Assembly: GCA_021443825.1 (NCBI GenBank)
Contig: JABUTE010000092.1
Coordinates: forward strand, 1 to 22,916
Direction: 5' to 3'
Source of the DNA: Bacillota bacterium
GTDB taxonomy: Bacteria > Bacillota > Clostridia > Peptostreptococcales > Anaerovoracaceae
DNA length: 22,916 nucleotides
The position numbers were made by a program, and so were the translations under genes. The notes below the pieces were generated by a model. The model did no database searches. It was not told the origin of the DNA and was given only the letters and a program-made list of their open reading frames with translations. Shown here piece by piece: positions 8,063 through 15,234 of this stretch (within the stretch, counting starts at the first letter, position 1; each line of letters starts with the position of its first letter).

Positions 8063-8353
8063 TCAGCGGTGATCGGTGAAGCTGATGCCCGAAGGCCGCT
8101 TCGGACCGCTGTTCTTCGTTTTTTTCGAAATATCGTCGTAGTAGCTTTTGGCGGTGCTGATCAGGGTCATGATGCCCACAAACAGCATCAGCACCACGAT
8201 CCAGCCGCCCAGCTGAAAGCGGGTCTTAAGCCAGAACCCCAGAAGGGTCAGCACCAGAGGGGGCGTTACCAGGCTGAAGCCCAGCTGGCCTACCATGACC
8301 ATGCCCTTGACCACATCCTGCAGATATTTCTGATTTTCCTTTGCGGTCTTCAT
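8063..8353 (-). CDS. atpZ: AtpZ/AtpI-family F1Fo-associated small membrane protein
   Basis: A 96-residue protein with two membrane helices (about residues 18-42 and 50-70): the first contains GQLGFSLVTPPLVLTLLGFW and is followed by a short loop (KTRFQLGGW) and a second helix. This is the pattern of the AtpZ/ATPase_gene1 family, which commonly sits before atpI or atpB. Members are thought to form a small cation channel or help assemble Fo. Its ATG overlaps the wecB stop codon by 4 bp (ATGA), so translation is coupled to the cell-envelope gene upstream. The C-terminal tail (KKTKNSGPKRPSGISFTDHR) is basic and variable. The family call is likely; the molecular function is unsettled. Confidence 0.82.
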   Translation of the reverse strand: MKTAKENQKYLQDVVKGMVMVGQLGFSLVTPPLVLTLLGFWLKTRFQLGGWIVVLMLFVGIMTLISTAKSYYDDISKKTKNSGPKRPSGISFTDHR

Positions 8354-9468
8354 GACTGCTGCTCGAAATAGGCCTTGATCGCTTCTACGATGCGGCTGCA
8401 GGCCTGTCCGTCGCCGTAGGGGTTGACAGCCTTCGCCATGGCTTCATAGGCCGCCTGATCGGTGAGCAGCTCCTTTGCCAGCTTGTATACCGTTGCCCGG
8501 TCGACCCCGGCCAGCCGCGCGGTTCCGGCTTCGACGGCCTCGGGCCGCTCCGTTTCGCGGCGCACCACCAGAACAGGCTTGCCCAGCGCGGGAGCTTCCT
8601 CCTGCAGACCGCCGGAATCGGTCAGGATGAAGAAGGATCTTGCCATCAGGTTGACCATGGGCTGATAGCTGAGGGGCTCGATCATGTGAATGTTGGGAAT
8701 GCCGCCCAGATACCGGTCTGCCTCTTCTCTGACCTTGGGATTGAGATGGATGGGATAGACCACCTCTACATCGGAAAATTCCCGTGCGATATCGGCAATG
8801 GCAGAAAAGATGTTTGCCATGTGCTCGCCCAGGTTCTCTCTTCTGTGGCAGGTAACGGTGATGACCCGCTTGTGATCGAAATCAAGAGCCTTTAAGGTCT
8901 CATCTTCAAATTCGTAGGGCTTTCCGGCCACATGCAGAAGAGCATCGATGACCGTGTTGCCGGTGACGAAGATGGTATTGTCGCGGACTCTTTCGTTTAA
9001 AAGATTCTGACGGTTTCTTTCGGTGGGCGCAAAATGAAGCTCGGCGATGCGCCCGGTGAGAAGACGGTTCATCTCTTCCGGGAAGGGAGAGTATTTATCG
9101 AAGGTGCGAAGGCCGGCTTCTACATGCCCCACCTTGATCTGCTGATAGAACGCAGCCAAAGCGGCGACGAAGCTGGTCGAGGTGTCGCCGTGCACCAGCA
9201 CCATATCGGGCTTTTCTTTTGCAAGAATGGGCTCCAGCCCCAGAAGCACGTTGGAGGTGATCATGGAGATGCTCTGATTGGGCTTCATGATGTTCAGATC
9301 GTAATCCGGGGTCAGATTAAACAGCTCAAGTACCTGGTCCAGCATGCTGCGATGCTGGGCGGTTACGCAGAGCACAGATTCGATGTCCGGGTCGGCCTCA
9401 AGAGCCTGCACCAGGGGAGCCATCTTGATCGCTTCGGGACGGGTCCCGAAAATGCTCATTACTTTCAT
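8350..9468 (-). CDS. wecB: UDP-N-acetylglucosamine 2-epimerase (non-hydrolysing)
   Basis: This 372-residue enzyme interconverts UDP-GlcNAc and UDP-ManNAc, supplying ManNAc for teichoic acid or other wall glycopolymers. The start (KVMSIFGTRPEAIKMAPLV) is the family signature, followed by HGDTSTSFVAALAAFY (about residues 95-110), GHVEAGLRTFDKYSPFPEE (about 114-132) and TDSGGLQEEAPALGKPVLV (about 283-301), which holds the UDP-binding and regulatory residues. Length is standard (about 370-390). It lies 84 bp after tagO, and its stop codon overlaps the atpZ start. Together with tagO it suggests wall-polymer synthesis. The name mnaA is used in many Gram-positive species for the same enzyme. Confidence 0.95.
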   Translation of the reverse strand: MKVMSIFGTRPEAIKMAPLVQALEADPDIESVLCVTAQHRSMLDQVLELFNLTPDYDLNIMKPNQSISMITSNVLLGLEPILAKEKPDMVLVHGDTSTSFVAALAAFYQQIKVGHVEAGLRTFDKYSPFPEEMNRLLTGRIAELHFAPTERNRQNLLNERVRDNTIFVTGNTVIDALLHVAGKPYEFEDETLKALDFDHKRVITVTCHRRENLGEHMANIFSAIADIAREFSDVEVVYPIHLNPKVREEADRYLGGIPNIHMIEPLSYQPMVNLMARSFFILTDSGGLQEEAPALGKPVLVVRRETERPEAVEAGTARLAGVDRATVYKLAKELLTDQAAYEAMAKAVNPYGDGQACSRIVEAIKAYFEQQS

Positions 9469-9511
9469 TGTTCCACCTTTTCAATTTTCAGCTTACAGGA
9501 ATATATAAGAC

Positions 9512-9532
9512 CTCCGGCGATTTTGGCCGGAG
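9512..9532 (-). terminator. Hairpin in the tagO-wecB gap (possible attenuator or weak terminator)
   Basis: Inverted repeat CTCCGGC (9512-9518) and GCCGGAG (9526-9532) with a 7-nt loop. Read on the minus strand the stem is followed by GTCTTATATATT, a poor T tract, so it may only partly stop transcription, protect an mRNA end or mark an internal promoter region. It is the only sizeable gap within the glnS-atpC run. Confidence 0.45.
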
Positions 9533-9552
9533 AAGGGATCCGCCGAAGCAGC

Positions 9553-10635
9553 CTATTTCGTTTCGGGGCTGGAGGCCTGCATATTTTCCTTCTCCAGACG
9601 GGCGATCTTGTCGTTTTCATCGATGCCGATGCCCAGGAAAATAAAGACCAGAAGCGCGCCGACGAAGGCCAGTGCCAATGCAAGGCCCTTGGCTTTCAGG
9701 GTCCAGAGGATACCGGCGATGCCCATGATGGCGCTGATGGCGTACAGGGTAAGCACCGTGCGGCGCTGCCCGAAGCCCATGGCCATGATCCTGTGATGGA
9801 TGTGGCCCTTGTCTGCCTCGAAGATGGGACGGTGGTTGACCGTTCTGCGCACGATGGCAAACAGGGTGTCGAAAATGGGCAGTGCCAGCAGCATCATGGG
9901 AACGATGGCGGCAAACAGCGTGACGCTTTTGGTGGGCGTATCGCCCAGAAGCGAGATGGACGCCAGCAGCAGGCCCAAAAGCATGGAGCCGGAGTCTCCC
10001 ATAAAGATCTTTGCGGGATTGAAATTGTAGATCAGAAACCCGAAGCAGGCGCCTGCCACAGCCAGGATCATCAGCACCGTTGCCGGACGGCCGGTCACGT
10101 AGGCGATATAGGCGATGCAAAGAGACGCGATCAGCGAGATGCCTCCGGCCAGACCATCCAGACCGTCGATCAGATTGACGGTATTGATGATGGCGACGAA
10201 CCAGAACACGGTGACGATCAGCGACAGCCAGCGGGGAAAGAAAATATATTCGGGACCGAAAGGCAGAAGATTTGCCATTCCGGAAAACCGCAGGGTGGAA
10301 AACCAGAGCACGACCGCACAGACCATCTGGCCGACCAGCTTCACCTTGGCAGGCATGCCCTTGATGTCGTCGAATATGCCGATGACCATGATCAGCGCGG
10401 CAGCGGCAAACATACCCAGAAACTGGGTATTCAAAGGACGCACCCAAAGCAGGGAGCTGAGTACGCCCAGATAGATGGCGATGCCGCCGAAGCGGGGCAC
10501 CGGTCTTTTATGAACTCTTCGCTGATCCTTCGGAACATCCATGGCGCCGATCAGAGGAGCGATCTTTATGCATACGGGGGTTGCAAGTGCCGTTACAGCC
10601 AGCGCTGTAAAAAAGGCCAGCAATTGGGTCTTCAT
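9553..10635 (-). CDS. tagO: Undecaprenyl-phosphate GlcNAc-1-phosphate transferase (TagO/WecA type)
   Basis: A 360-residue polytopic membrane enzyme of the MraY/WecA superfamily that moves GlcNAc-1-phosphate from UDP-GlcNAc to undecaprenyl phosphate, the first step of wall teichoic acid and similar polymers. Signatures seen: VPRFGGIAIYLG (about residues 46-57), the Asp-Asp pair in GIFDDIKG, NTVNLIDGLDGLAGG (about 151-165), KIFMGDSGSMLLG and the cytoplasmic HIHHR loop that distinguishes WecA/TagO from MraY. About ten hydrophobic helices are visible and a charged tail (ENDKIARLEKEN) ends the protein. The ribosome binding site GGAGAG lies in the last codons of the deaminase gene. WecB downstream supplies the next sugar donor, fitting ManNAc-GlcNAc linkage synthesis. 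Confidence 0.93.
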   Translation of the reverse strand: MKTQLLAFFTALAVTALATPVCIKIAPLIGAMDVPKDQRRVHKRPVPRFGGIAIYLGVLSSLLWVRPLNTQFLGMFAAAALIMVIGIFDDIKGMPAKVKLVGQMVCAVVLWFSTLRFSGMANLLPFGPEYIFFPRWLSLIVTVFWFVAIINTVNLIDGLDGLAGGISLIASLCIAYIAYVTGRPATVLMILAVAGACFGFLIYNFNPAKIFMGDSGSMLLGLLLASISLLGDTPTKSVTLFAAIVPMMLLALPIFDTLFAIVRRTVNHRPIFEADKGHIHHRIMAMGFGQRRTVLTLYAISAIMGIAGILWTLKAKGLALALAFVGALLVFIFLGIGIDENDKIARLEKENMQASSPETK

Positions 10636-10641
10636 CCGATT

Positions 10642-11094
10642 CTACTCTCCAAGGATATCGATCTTAAGTCCGGCTTCGCTTGCCATTTTCTGAGCAAGCT
10701 CATCGGGATAGCTTTCTTTGATGACCACGCGGGTGATGCCTGCGTTGATGATCATCTTGGTGCAGATAACGCAGGGCTGGGTGGTGCAATAGAGGGTGGC
10801 GCCGTCGATGCTGGTGCCCATCTTTGCCGCCTGAATGATGGCATTCTGCTCTGCATGAAGGCCTCTGCACAGCTCGTGGCGCTGGCCGGAGGGCACATTC
10901 AGCTGGGCTCTGATGCAGCCGGCCTCTTCGCAATGGGCGATGCCGGCAGGCGAACCGTTGTAGCCGGTGGCCAGCACGTGGTTATCCTTTACGATGACAG
11001 CGCCGACGCCTCTGCGAAGGCAGGTGGAGCGCTTTCTGGCAAGCTCGGCCATTTCCATAAAATATTCATCCCAGGAAGGTCTTTTTAATTCCAT
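10642..11094 (-). CDS. dCMP deaminase (ComEB-type cytidine/deoxycytidylate deaminase)
   Basis: The start is set at the ATG at 11092-11094, preceded by TAAGGAGG, giving 150 residues starting MELKRPSWDEYFMEMAELA; the frame is open 34 codons further upstream, but that part overlaps truA. The zinc site is complete: H80-A-E82 and PCVIC with C108 and C111. Extra Cys/His residues (H54, C55, C60, H73, C76) match the second metal-binding insertion of deoxycytidylate deaminases. The enzyme turns dCMP into dUMP for dTMP synthesis. It lies 16 bp after truA and 6 bp before tagO. In many Firmicutes the homologue is called comEB, and the pair with tagO upstream of wecB-atp is a known neighbourhood. Confidence 0.93.
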   Translation of the reverse strand: MELKRPSWDEYFMEMAELARKRSTCLRRGVGAVIVKDNHVLATGYNGSPAGIAHCEEAGCIRAQLNVPSGQRHELCRGLHAEQNAIIQAAKMGTSIDGATLYCTTQPCVICTKMIINAGITRVVIKESYPDELAQKMASEAGLKIDILGE

Positions 11095-11110
11095 CGGATG
11101 GTAATCCTCC

Positions 11111-11920
11111 TTATTGATTGAGCGGAGCAAAGTCGGCGCTGTCGTAGAAGACCTCGTCCAGATACAGCCCCTGGGGGGGAGCCGTATGGCCTGCAAGGCT
11201 GCGGTCTGCCTGCTTTACGGCAAGGGCAACGCTTTCAGGGGTCCTCTTGTGAAGCCCGACCTCGACCAGGGTGCCGGTGATGATCCGGACCATGTTATAC
11301 AGAAACCCGCTGCCCTCGATGGCGACGGTGATCAGAGCGGCATCGCCGCTCTCGGGTGTTTTTGTAACGGAAAGGGAATAGACGGTGCGCACCGTGGATT
11401 CCTGCGGGGTGGAGCCCTGGCTCATGAAACCGGCGAAATCGTGTTCGCCCACGATATGGGCGGCGGCTTTCCGCATGGCATCGATATCCAAAGGCTCGCT
11501 CACCTGATATACATAGTTGCGACGAAAGATGTCTCTTTGCGGGCTGTTGTAGATCCGGTAGAGATAGCGCTTTCCCTTCGATGAGAATCTGGCATGAAAT
11601 TCGGGTGGCATCTCTCTTGCTTCCAAGATGCGGATGTCGCCCACCCCCTCCAGCCGGTCGGTGGCCAGACGGTCGTTGATGGCCTTGGGCAGCCGGTCAA
11701 CAGGAATGCGCACCGGCGCCTTAAAGCTGGCGCAGGCCCCCAGGGCGTGAACGCCTGCATCGGTGCGGCTGGTGCCGTTGAGCTTGACAGGCACCCCCAG
11801 AAGAGATGTAAGCACCTCCTCCAGCCTTCCGCAGACCGTTCGTTTTCCGGGCTGGCGCTGCCAGCCGCAGAAGCCGGTGCCGTCGTAGGCGATGCGCAGC
11901 CAGATGTTTTTTTCTTCCAT
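11111..11920 (-). CDS. truA: tRNA pseudouridine synthase A
   Basis: At 269 residues this is a standard TruA, which makes pseudouridine at tRNA positions 38-40. The catalytic aspartate is D54 in NGTSRTDAGVHALG; the N-terminal strand IWLRIAYDGTGFCGWQRQP and the C-terminal GSGFLYNMVRIITGTLVEVG motif are both family hallmarks. There is no good ribosome binding site: the ATG follows the glnS stop codon with a single base between, so translation probably restarts after glnS. The dCMP deaminase follows after 16 bp. Confidence 0.96.
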   Translation of the reverse strand: MEEKNIWLRIAYDGTGFCGWQRQPGKRTVCGRLEEVLTSLLGVPVKLNGTSRTDAGVHALGACASFKAPVRIPVDRLPKAINDRLATDRLEGVGDIRILEAREMPPEFHARFSSKGKRYLYRIYNSPQRDIFRRNYVYQVSEPLDIDAMRKAAAHIVGEHDFAGFMSQGSTPQESTVRTVYSLSVTKTPESGDAALITVAIEGSGFLYNMVRIITGTLVEVGLHKRTPESVALAVKQADRSLAGHTAPPQGLYLDEVFYDSADFAPLNQ

Positions 11921-11921
11921 T

Positions 11922-13604
11922 TTATTTGGCTTCGGGCTTCCAGGAGCTCTTCAATCCGACGATCTGGTTGAAGACGGGAGCGCCGGGCTTGCTGAGCACC
12001 GCATCGGCGATGTAATAGCCGTTGCGGAAGAACTGGACCCGTTCGCCGGGAGCGATCTCTTTGAGGAAGGGCTCTGCCTTGGCGGTCAGGTCGGTCTTGG
12101 AATTGGGATCGAATTCGTTGTAGCCGGTCTCTTCGTTATATTGGGCCAGATAGCCGTATTCTCTTACGGGAATGTCGATGCAGCTGCCGGCGTCGACCCA
12201 GTGGATGGTGCCCTTGACCTTGCGGGCATCGGCACCGGGAGTTCCCGATTTGGTATCGGGATCGTAGGTGCAGTGCAGCTCGACCACATTGCCGTTTTCG
12301 TCTTTTACCACGCTGTTGCAGGTAACGAAGTAAGCGCCCTTAAGACGAACCTCGTTGCCCGGGAACAGACGGAAATATTTCTTTGCGGGAACCTCCATGA
12401 AGTCTTCCTGCTCGACCCAGAGCTCTCTGGAGAAGGGCATCTCGTGGGTTCCCTTCGATTCGTCGCCAGCCTTATTCTCAACAGGCAGCCATTCGGTCTG
12501 CCCCTCGGGATAGTTGTCGATGATCAGCTTTAAGGGGTGCAGAACCACCATTCTGGATTCGGTCTTATCCTTCAGATCGTCGCGGATAAAGAATTCCAGC
12601 TGGCTCATATCGATGTTGCTGTTGGCCTTGGAAACGCCTACCGCCATGACGAAGTTCTTGATGCCCTCGGGGGTATAGCCGCGGCGGCGCATGCCGGCGA
12701 TGGTGCAAAGACGGGGGTCATCCCAGCCCTCTACCACGCCGCTTTCGACCAGCTTGCGGATATAGCGCTTGCTCATGATGGTGTTGGAAAGGTTCAGCTT
12801 GGCGAATTCGATCTGCTGAGGCGGCTCAGGCCAGTCGAGGCTTTCGAGCACCCAGTTGTAGAGAGGCCGGTGATCTTCGAATTCCAGCGAGCACAGAGAA
12901 TGGGTGATGCCTTCGATGGCATCCTCGATGGGATGGGCGAAGTCGTAGATGGGATAAACGCACCACCGGTCGCCGGTGTGATGGTGGGTCACATGCAGCA
13001 CGCGGTAGATGACAGGGTCTCTCATATTCATGTTGGGAGACGCCATGTCGATCTTTGCCCGAATGCAGACCTCGCCGTCGCCGTATTTGCCGTCGCGCAT
13101 GTCGTGGAAGATCTGCAGCGATTCTTCGGCAGGGCGGTCTCTGTAGGGGCTGTTCTTGCCCGGCTCGGTGAGGGTGCCGCGGCTGTTCTTGATGTCGTCA
13201 GGCGTCATCTGGCAGGCATAGGCCTTGCCCTTGCGGATCAGCTCTTCGCAGCATTCGTACATCTTGGGGAAATAATCGGAGGCATAGTTCAGCTGATTCC
13301 ACTGAAAGCCCAGCCAGCGGATGTCGCCCTCGATGGAGCCTACGTATTCTTCTTCTTCTTTGGCGGGATTGGTGTCGTCGTAGCGCAGATTGCACTTTCC
13401 GCCGTATTTCATGGCGGTGCCGAAGTCGATGCAGATGGCCTTTACATGACCGATATGAAGATATCCGTTGGGCTCCGGCGGAAAACGGGTCGTGATCTCG
13501 CGGGAATATTTATGGTCGGCCAGATCCTGGTCGATGATATCGTGAATAAAATTGCCGCCCATGGTGATGCCGGTATCAGCAGTCTTAACAGTGTTTTCGG
13601 ACAT
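11922..13604 (-). CDS. glnS: Glutaminyl-tRNA synthetase
   Basis: A 560-residue class I aminoacyl-tRNA synthetase. FPPEPNGYLHIGH (41-53) carries the HIGH motif at 50-53, CNLRYDDTNPAKEEEEYV is the glutamine/tRNA-binding segment, IMSKR (276-280) is the KMSKS equivalent, and the C-terminal half is the beta-barrel anticodon domain of GlnRS. The ERF(P)PEPNG and KRYIRKLVESG features separate it from GluRS. It attaches glutamine to tRNA-Gln directly, so this organism need not depend on the GatCAB route for Gln-tRNA. An AAAGGAGG site lies 8 nt before the ATG. It heads the long minus-strand run and has its own promoter and a repeat-containing leader of about 80 nt. Confidence 0.97.
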   Translation of the reverse strand: MSENTVKTADTGITMGGNFIHDIIDQDLADHKYSREITTRFPPEPNGYLHIGHVKAICIDFGTAMKYGGKCNLRYDDTNPAKEEEEYVGSIEGDIRWLGFQWNQLNYASDYFPKMYECCEELIRKGKAYACQMTPDDIKNSRGTLTEPGKNSPYRDRPAEESLQIFHDMRDGKYGDGEVCIRAKIDMASPNMNMRDPVIYRVLHVTHHHTGDRWCVYPIYDFAHPIEDAIEGITHSLCSLEFEDHRPLYNWVLESLDWPEPPQQIEFAKLNLSNTIMSKRYIRKLVESGVVEGWDDPRLCTIAGMRRRGYTPEGIKNFVMAVGVSKANSNIDMSQLEFFIRDDLKDKTESRMVVLHPLKLIIDNYPEGQTEWLPVENKAGDESKGTHEMPFSRELWVEQEDFMEVPAKKYFRLFPGNEVRLKGAYFVTCNSVVKDENGNVVELHCTYDPDTKSGTPGADARKVKGTIHWVDAGSCIDIPVREYGYLAQYNEETGYNEFDPNSKTDLTAKAEPFLKEIAPGERVQFFRNGYYIADAVLSKPGAPVFNQIVGLKSSWKPEAK

Positions 13605-13622
13605 AGAAAAAACCTCCTTTAA

Positions 13623-13664
13623 GCAGGTCGATCTTGGCAGGTCGATCTTGGCAGGTCGATCTTG
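13623..13664. repeat. Three perfect tandem copies of a 14-bp unit in the glnS leader
   Basis: The unit GCAGGTCGATCTTG occurs three times head to tail without mismatch (13623-13636, 13637-13650, 13651-13664). It lies between the predicted transcription start and the ribosome binding site of glnS, so it is transcribed as CAAGATCGACCTGC repeats. No reading frame or known riboswitch explains it. Confidence 0.95.
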
Positions 13665-13676
13665 TTCAAGCTATAA

Positions 13677-13829
13677 TTACAGATATGATATTATATCTCA
13701 AAAAAAACGAATTTGCAAAAAAGATTTGGGGCTTAAATCACCCGGTCAGCGCTTGATTTATTACAGATAAAATGGTATTGTAGAAAAGAATTTTCGAATA
13801 TTTGTCATTTGACAGATAGTTTACAGATA
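13677..13829 (+). promoter_or_regulatory. Three copies of TTACAGATA in the glnS/lrp divergent region
   Basis: The 9-mer TTACAGATA occurs at 13677-13685, 13761-13769 and 13821-13829, all in one orientation, with a related TGACAGATAG at 13810-13819. The copies flank the start regions of both divergent transcripts. Lrp/AsnC regulators commonly bind spaced degenerate sites next to their own gene, so these are candidate binding sites; this is inference. Confidence 0.5.
13690..13718 (-). promoter_or_regulatory. glnS promoter
   Basis: On the minus strand TTGCAA (-35, 13713-13718) and a perfect TATAAT (-10, 13690-13695) are separated by 17 bp. The start would be near 13683, giving a leader of about 78 nt. 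The -10 lies inside an 18-bp inverted repeat AGATAT-N6-ATATCT (13681-13698), a possible repressor site. Confidence 0.82.
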
Positions 13830-13837
13830 TTTTTTAA
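13809..13837 (+). promoter_or_regulatory. Candidate promoter of the Lrp/AsnC-family gene
   Basis: A perfect TTGACA (13809-13814) is followed after 17 bp by TTTTAA (13832-13837), a weak -10. A second possibility upstream is TTGATT (13753-13758) with TATTGT (13776-13781), also 17 bp apart. Which one works cannot be decided by eye. Confidence 0.5.
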
Positions 13838-13900
13838 GCGCGATTCAAAAATAATTATGGGTCGCTGCCGAAGCAACATCCCAAAAGAAAGGCGGTCAAA

Positions 13901-14365
13901 ATGATCAATACGGATTCCATCGATGTAAAGATCCTGGAGGTGCTTCAGGAAAATGCCAGAGTTTCCATTTCCGACCTGTCAAAGCGGGTCAACCTTTCCC
14001 TTTCCGCCGTCAGCGAGCGACTGAAAAAGCTGGAGGCCAGCGGCATCATCCTGCAATATACCACCATTCTCAATCCGGAGATCTTAAACCGCCAGCTGTC
14101 GGTCATCATGATGATCAGCCTGGAGAATCCCTCCCAGCCGGAGGAATTTCTCAAGTTTGTTCACGATAACCCCGACATTCTGGAATGCGATTACATCGCC
14201 GGTGAATACGACTATTCCATCAAGGTGGTCACCGCCAATACCGTCGAGCTGGAGCACATCATGAACAAGATCAAGGGTGTCTCTTCCATCAAGAGGACCC
14301 AGACCAACGTGGTGCTGCGCACCATCAAGCAGCTCCATTCCATCGGCCCGGCAGCCACCAAGTAG
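13901..14365 (+). CDS. Lrp/AsnC-family transcriptional regulator
   Basis: At 154 residues it has the typical length of this family. The N-terminal winged helix-turn-helix spans about residues 6-55 (IDVKILEVLQENARVSISDL and the recognition helix SLSAVSERLKKLEASG), and the rest is a RAM/ligand-binding domain with the GEYDYSIKVVTANTVELEHI stretch (about residues 105-124). Such proteins sense amino acids and form octamers that wrap DNA. The ATG is preceded by AAAGGCGGT. It is divergent from glnS, has its own promoter and terminator, and may regulate itself, glnS or the following genes. The effector cannot be read from the sequence. Confidence 0.93.
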   Translation: MINTDSIDVKILEVLQENARVSISDLSKRVNLSLSAVSERLKKLEASGIILQYTTILNPEILNRQLSVIMMISLENPSQPEEFLKFVHDNPDILECDYIAGEYDYSIKVVTANTVELEHIMNKIKGVSSIKRTQTNVVLRTIKQLHSIGPAATK

Positions 14366-14464
14366 CGCCGCCGCGCAAAGGCCAGATATACAGGGCCTGC
14401 AGCGACCGGCCAGCCGGGTCTGCCGCGAAACCGCTGCTAAACCCTCATTTTGCAAAAAACAACG

Positions 14465-14490
14465 CCGCGCAGAAGACTGCGCGGTTTTTT
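14465..14490 (+). terminator. Intrinsic terminator after the Lrp-type gene
   Basis: Perfect 8-bp stem CCGCGCAG (14465-14472) and CTGCGCGG (14477-14484) with loop AAGA, followed by six T (14485-14490). It separates the regulator from the next operon. Between the stop codon at 14365 and this stem nothing further is recognised. Confidence 0.93.
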
Positions 14491-14589
14491 AATGCCTGTT
14501 GTTTGCCGACAGGGTTCGGCTTGGATCTTTCATTTATTAATATTTTTGAGTCGTAAATATAATTTATTACTTATTTATATTTCCGATTC

Positions 14590-14618
14590 TTGCGGCAGAT
14601 TAATAAAATTTATTATAT
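14590..14618 (+). promoter_or_regulatory. Candidate promoter of the redox protein-transporter operon
   Basis: TTGCGG (14590-14595) and TTATAT (14613-14618) are 17 bp apart in a very A/T-rich tract (14530-14660) with several other TATAAT-like words, for example at 14558-14563. The gap 14491-14669 holds no gene; it appears to be a promoter region ending in the AAGGAGA ribosome binding site. Confidence 0.45.
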
Positions 14619-14669
14619 CCCAGTATAGGGCATGTTTTATTACTTTTTTAATTTATAAGGAGACAGAAT

Positions 14670-15200
14670 ATGAATCTCGAAATCAAAAAGAAGGAAGTCA
14701 GCCTCAGACACATCCAGAAGGTTGGCGAAGACAATTTCAGAAACGGTTTTTATTGCTGCGAAGCACTGATGAAGACCATCATCGACGAATTTGAGCTGGA
14801 TGTTCCCGAAGCTGTCATCGCCATGTCTTCCGGCATGGCTGTCGGCGTCGGCAAGTCCGGCTGCTTCTGCGGCGCTGTCAACGGCGGCGTTCTGGCACTG
14901 GGTCTTCTCTTCGGCCGCACCGAGCAGGACGGTCCTACCAACCCCAAGAGCGTCAAGTGCATGGCTCTGACCAACGAGCTGCACAAGTGGTTCATGGATA
15001 ACTGCGGAAAGAACTCCGTATGCTGCCGCGTTCTCACCAGAGAATACGACAAGGGCAAGGGCGAGCACAAGCCCCAGTGCATCTACTTCACCGGTCTTTG
15101 CGCATGGAAGGTCGCTGAGATGATCTGCCGCGAATACGGCATCAAGGTCACCGACGAAGAAATGACCCCCGTATTCAAGACTGCTCCCGACTACAAGTAG
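14670..15200 (+). CDS. C_GCAxxG_C_C-family cysteine-rich putative redox protein
   Basis: This 176-residue soluble protein has 11 cysteines: C29, C30, C65, C67, C97, C112, C118, C119, C137, C144 and C153. The core GKSGCFCGAVNGGVLALGLL (61-80) matches the GC-x-CGA-xx-GG pattern of the C_GCAxxG_C_C family (PF09719-type), usually described as putative redox-active or metal-binding proteins, often with a C-terminal C-x(n)-C pair. The function is not established. An AAGGAGA site precedes the ATG by 7 nt. Only 34 bp separate it from the TDT transporter gene, so the two are probably one transcript. Codon use is strongly biased to C-ending codons, suggesting high expression. Confidence 0.85.
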   Translation: MNLEIKKKEVSLRHIQKVGEDNFRNGFYCCEALMKTIIDEFELDVPEAVIAMSSGMAVGVGKSGCFCGAVNGGVLALGLLFGRTEQDGPTNPKSVKCMALTNELHKWFMDNCGKNSVCCRVLTREYDKGKGEHKPQCIYFTGLCAWKVAEMICREYGIKVTDEEMTPVFKTAPDYK

Positions 15201-15234
15201 TTCTATCTTAATACATATCGTTTAGAGGCGAAAA

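Noticed and set aside
9034..11088. A 684-codon open frame on the plus strand opposite wecB, tagO and the dCMP deaminase gene
   Set aside because: It is antisense to three genes with clear catalytic motifs, has low-complexity His/Gln/Asp-rich composition typical of frames mirrored from biased codons, and crosses gene borders without any ribosome binding site.
13623..13664. The 14-bp repeats as a small CRISPR array
   Set aside because: The copies are head to tail with no spacers, only 42 bp in total, and no cas genes are near.
13605..13700. A T-box riboswitch in front of glnS
   Set aside because: The predicted leader is only about 78 nt, lacks the conserved AGGGTGGNACCGCG-type T-box sequence and has no terminator between promoter and start codon.
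14505..14520. Small hairpin GCCGA-CAGGGT-TCGGC after the regulator's terminator
   Set aside because: Only 5 bp with no T-run, within the range of chance; it adds nothing to the strong terminator just before it.
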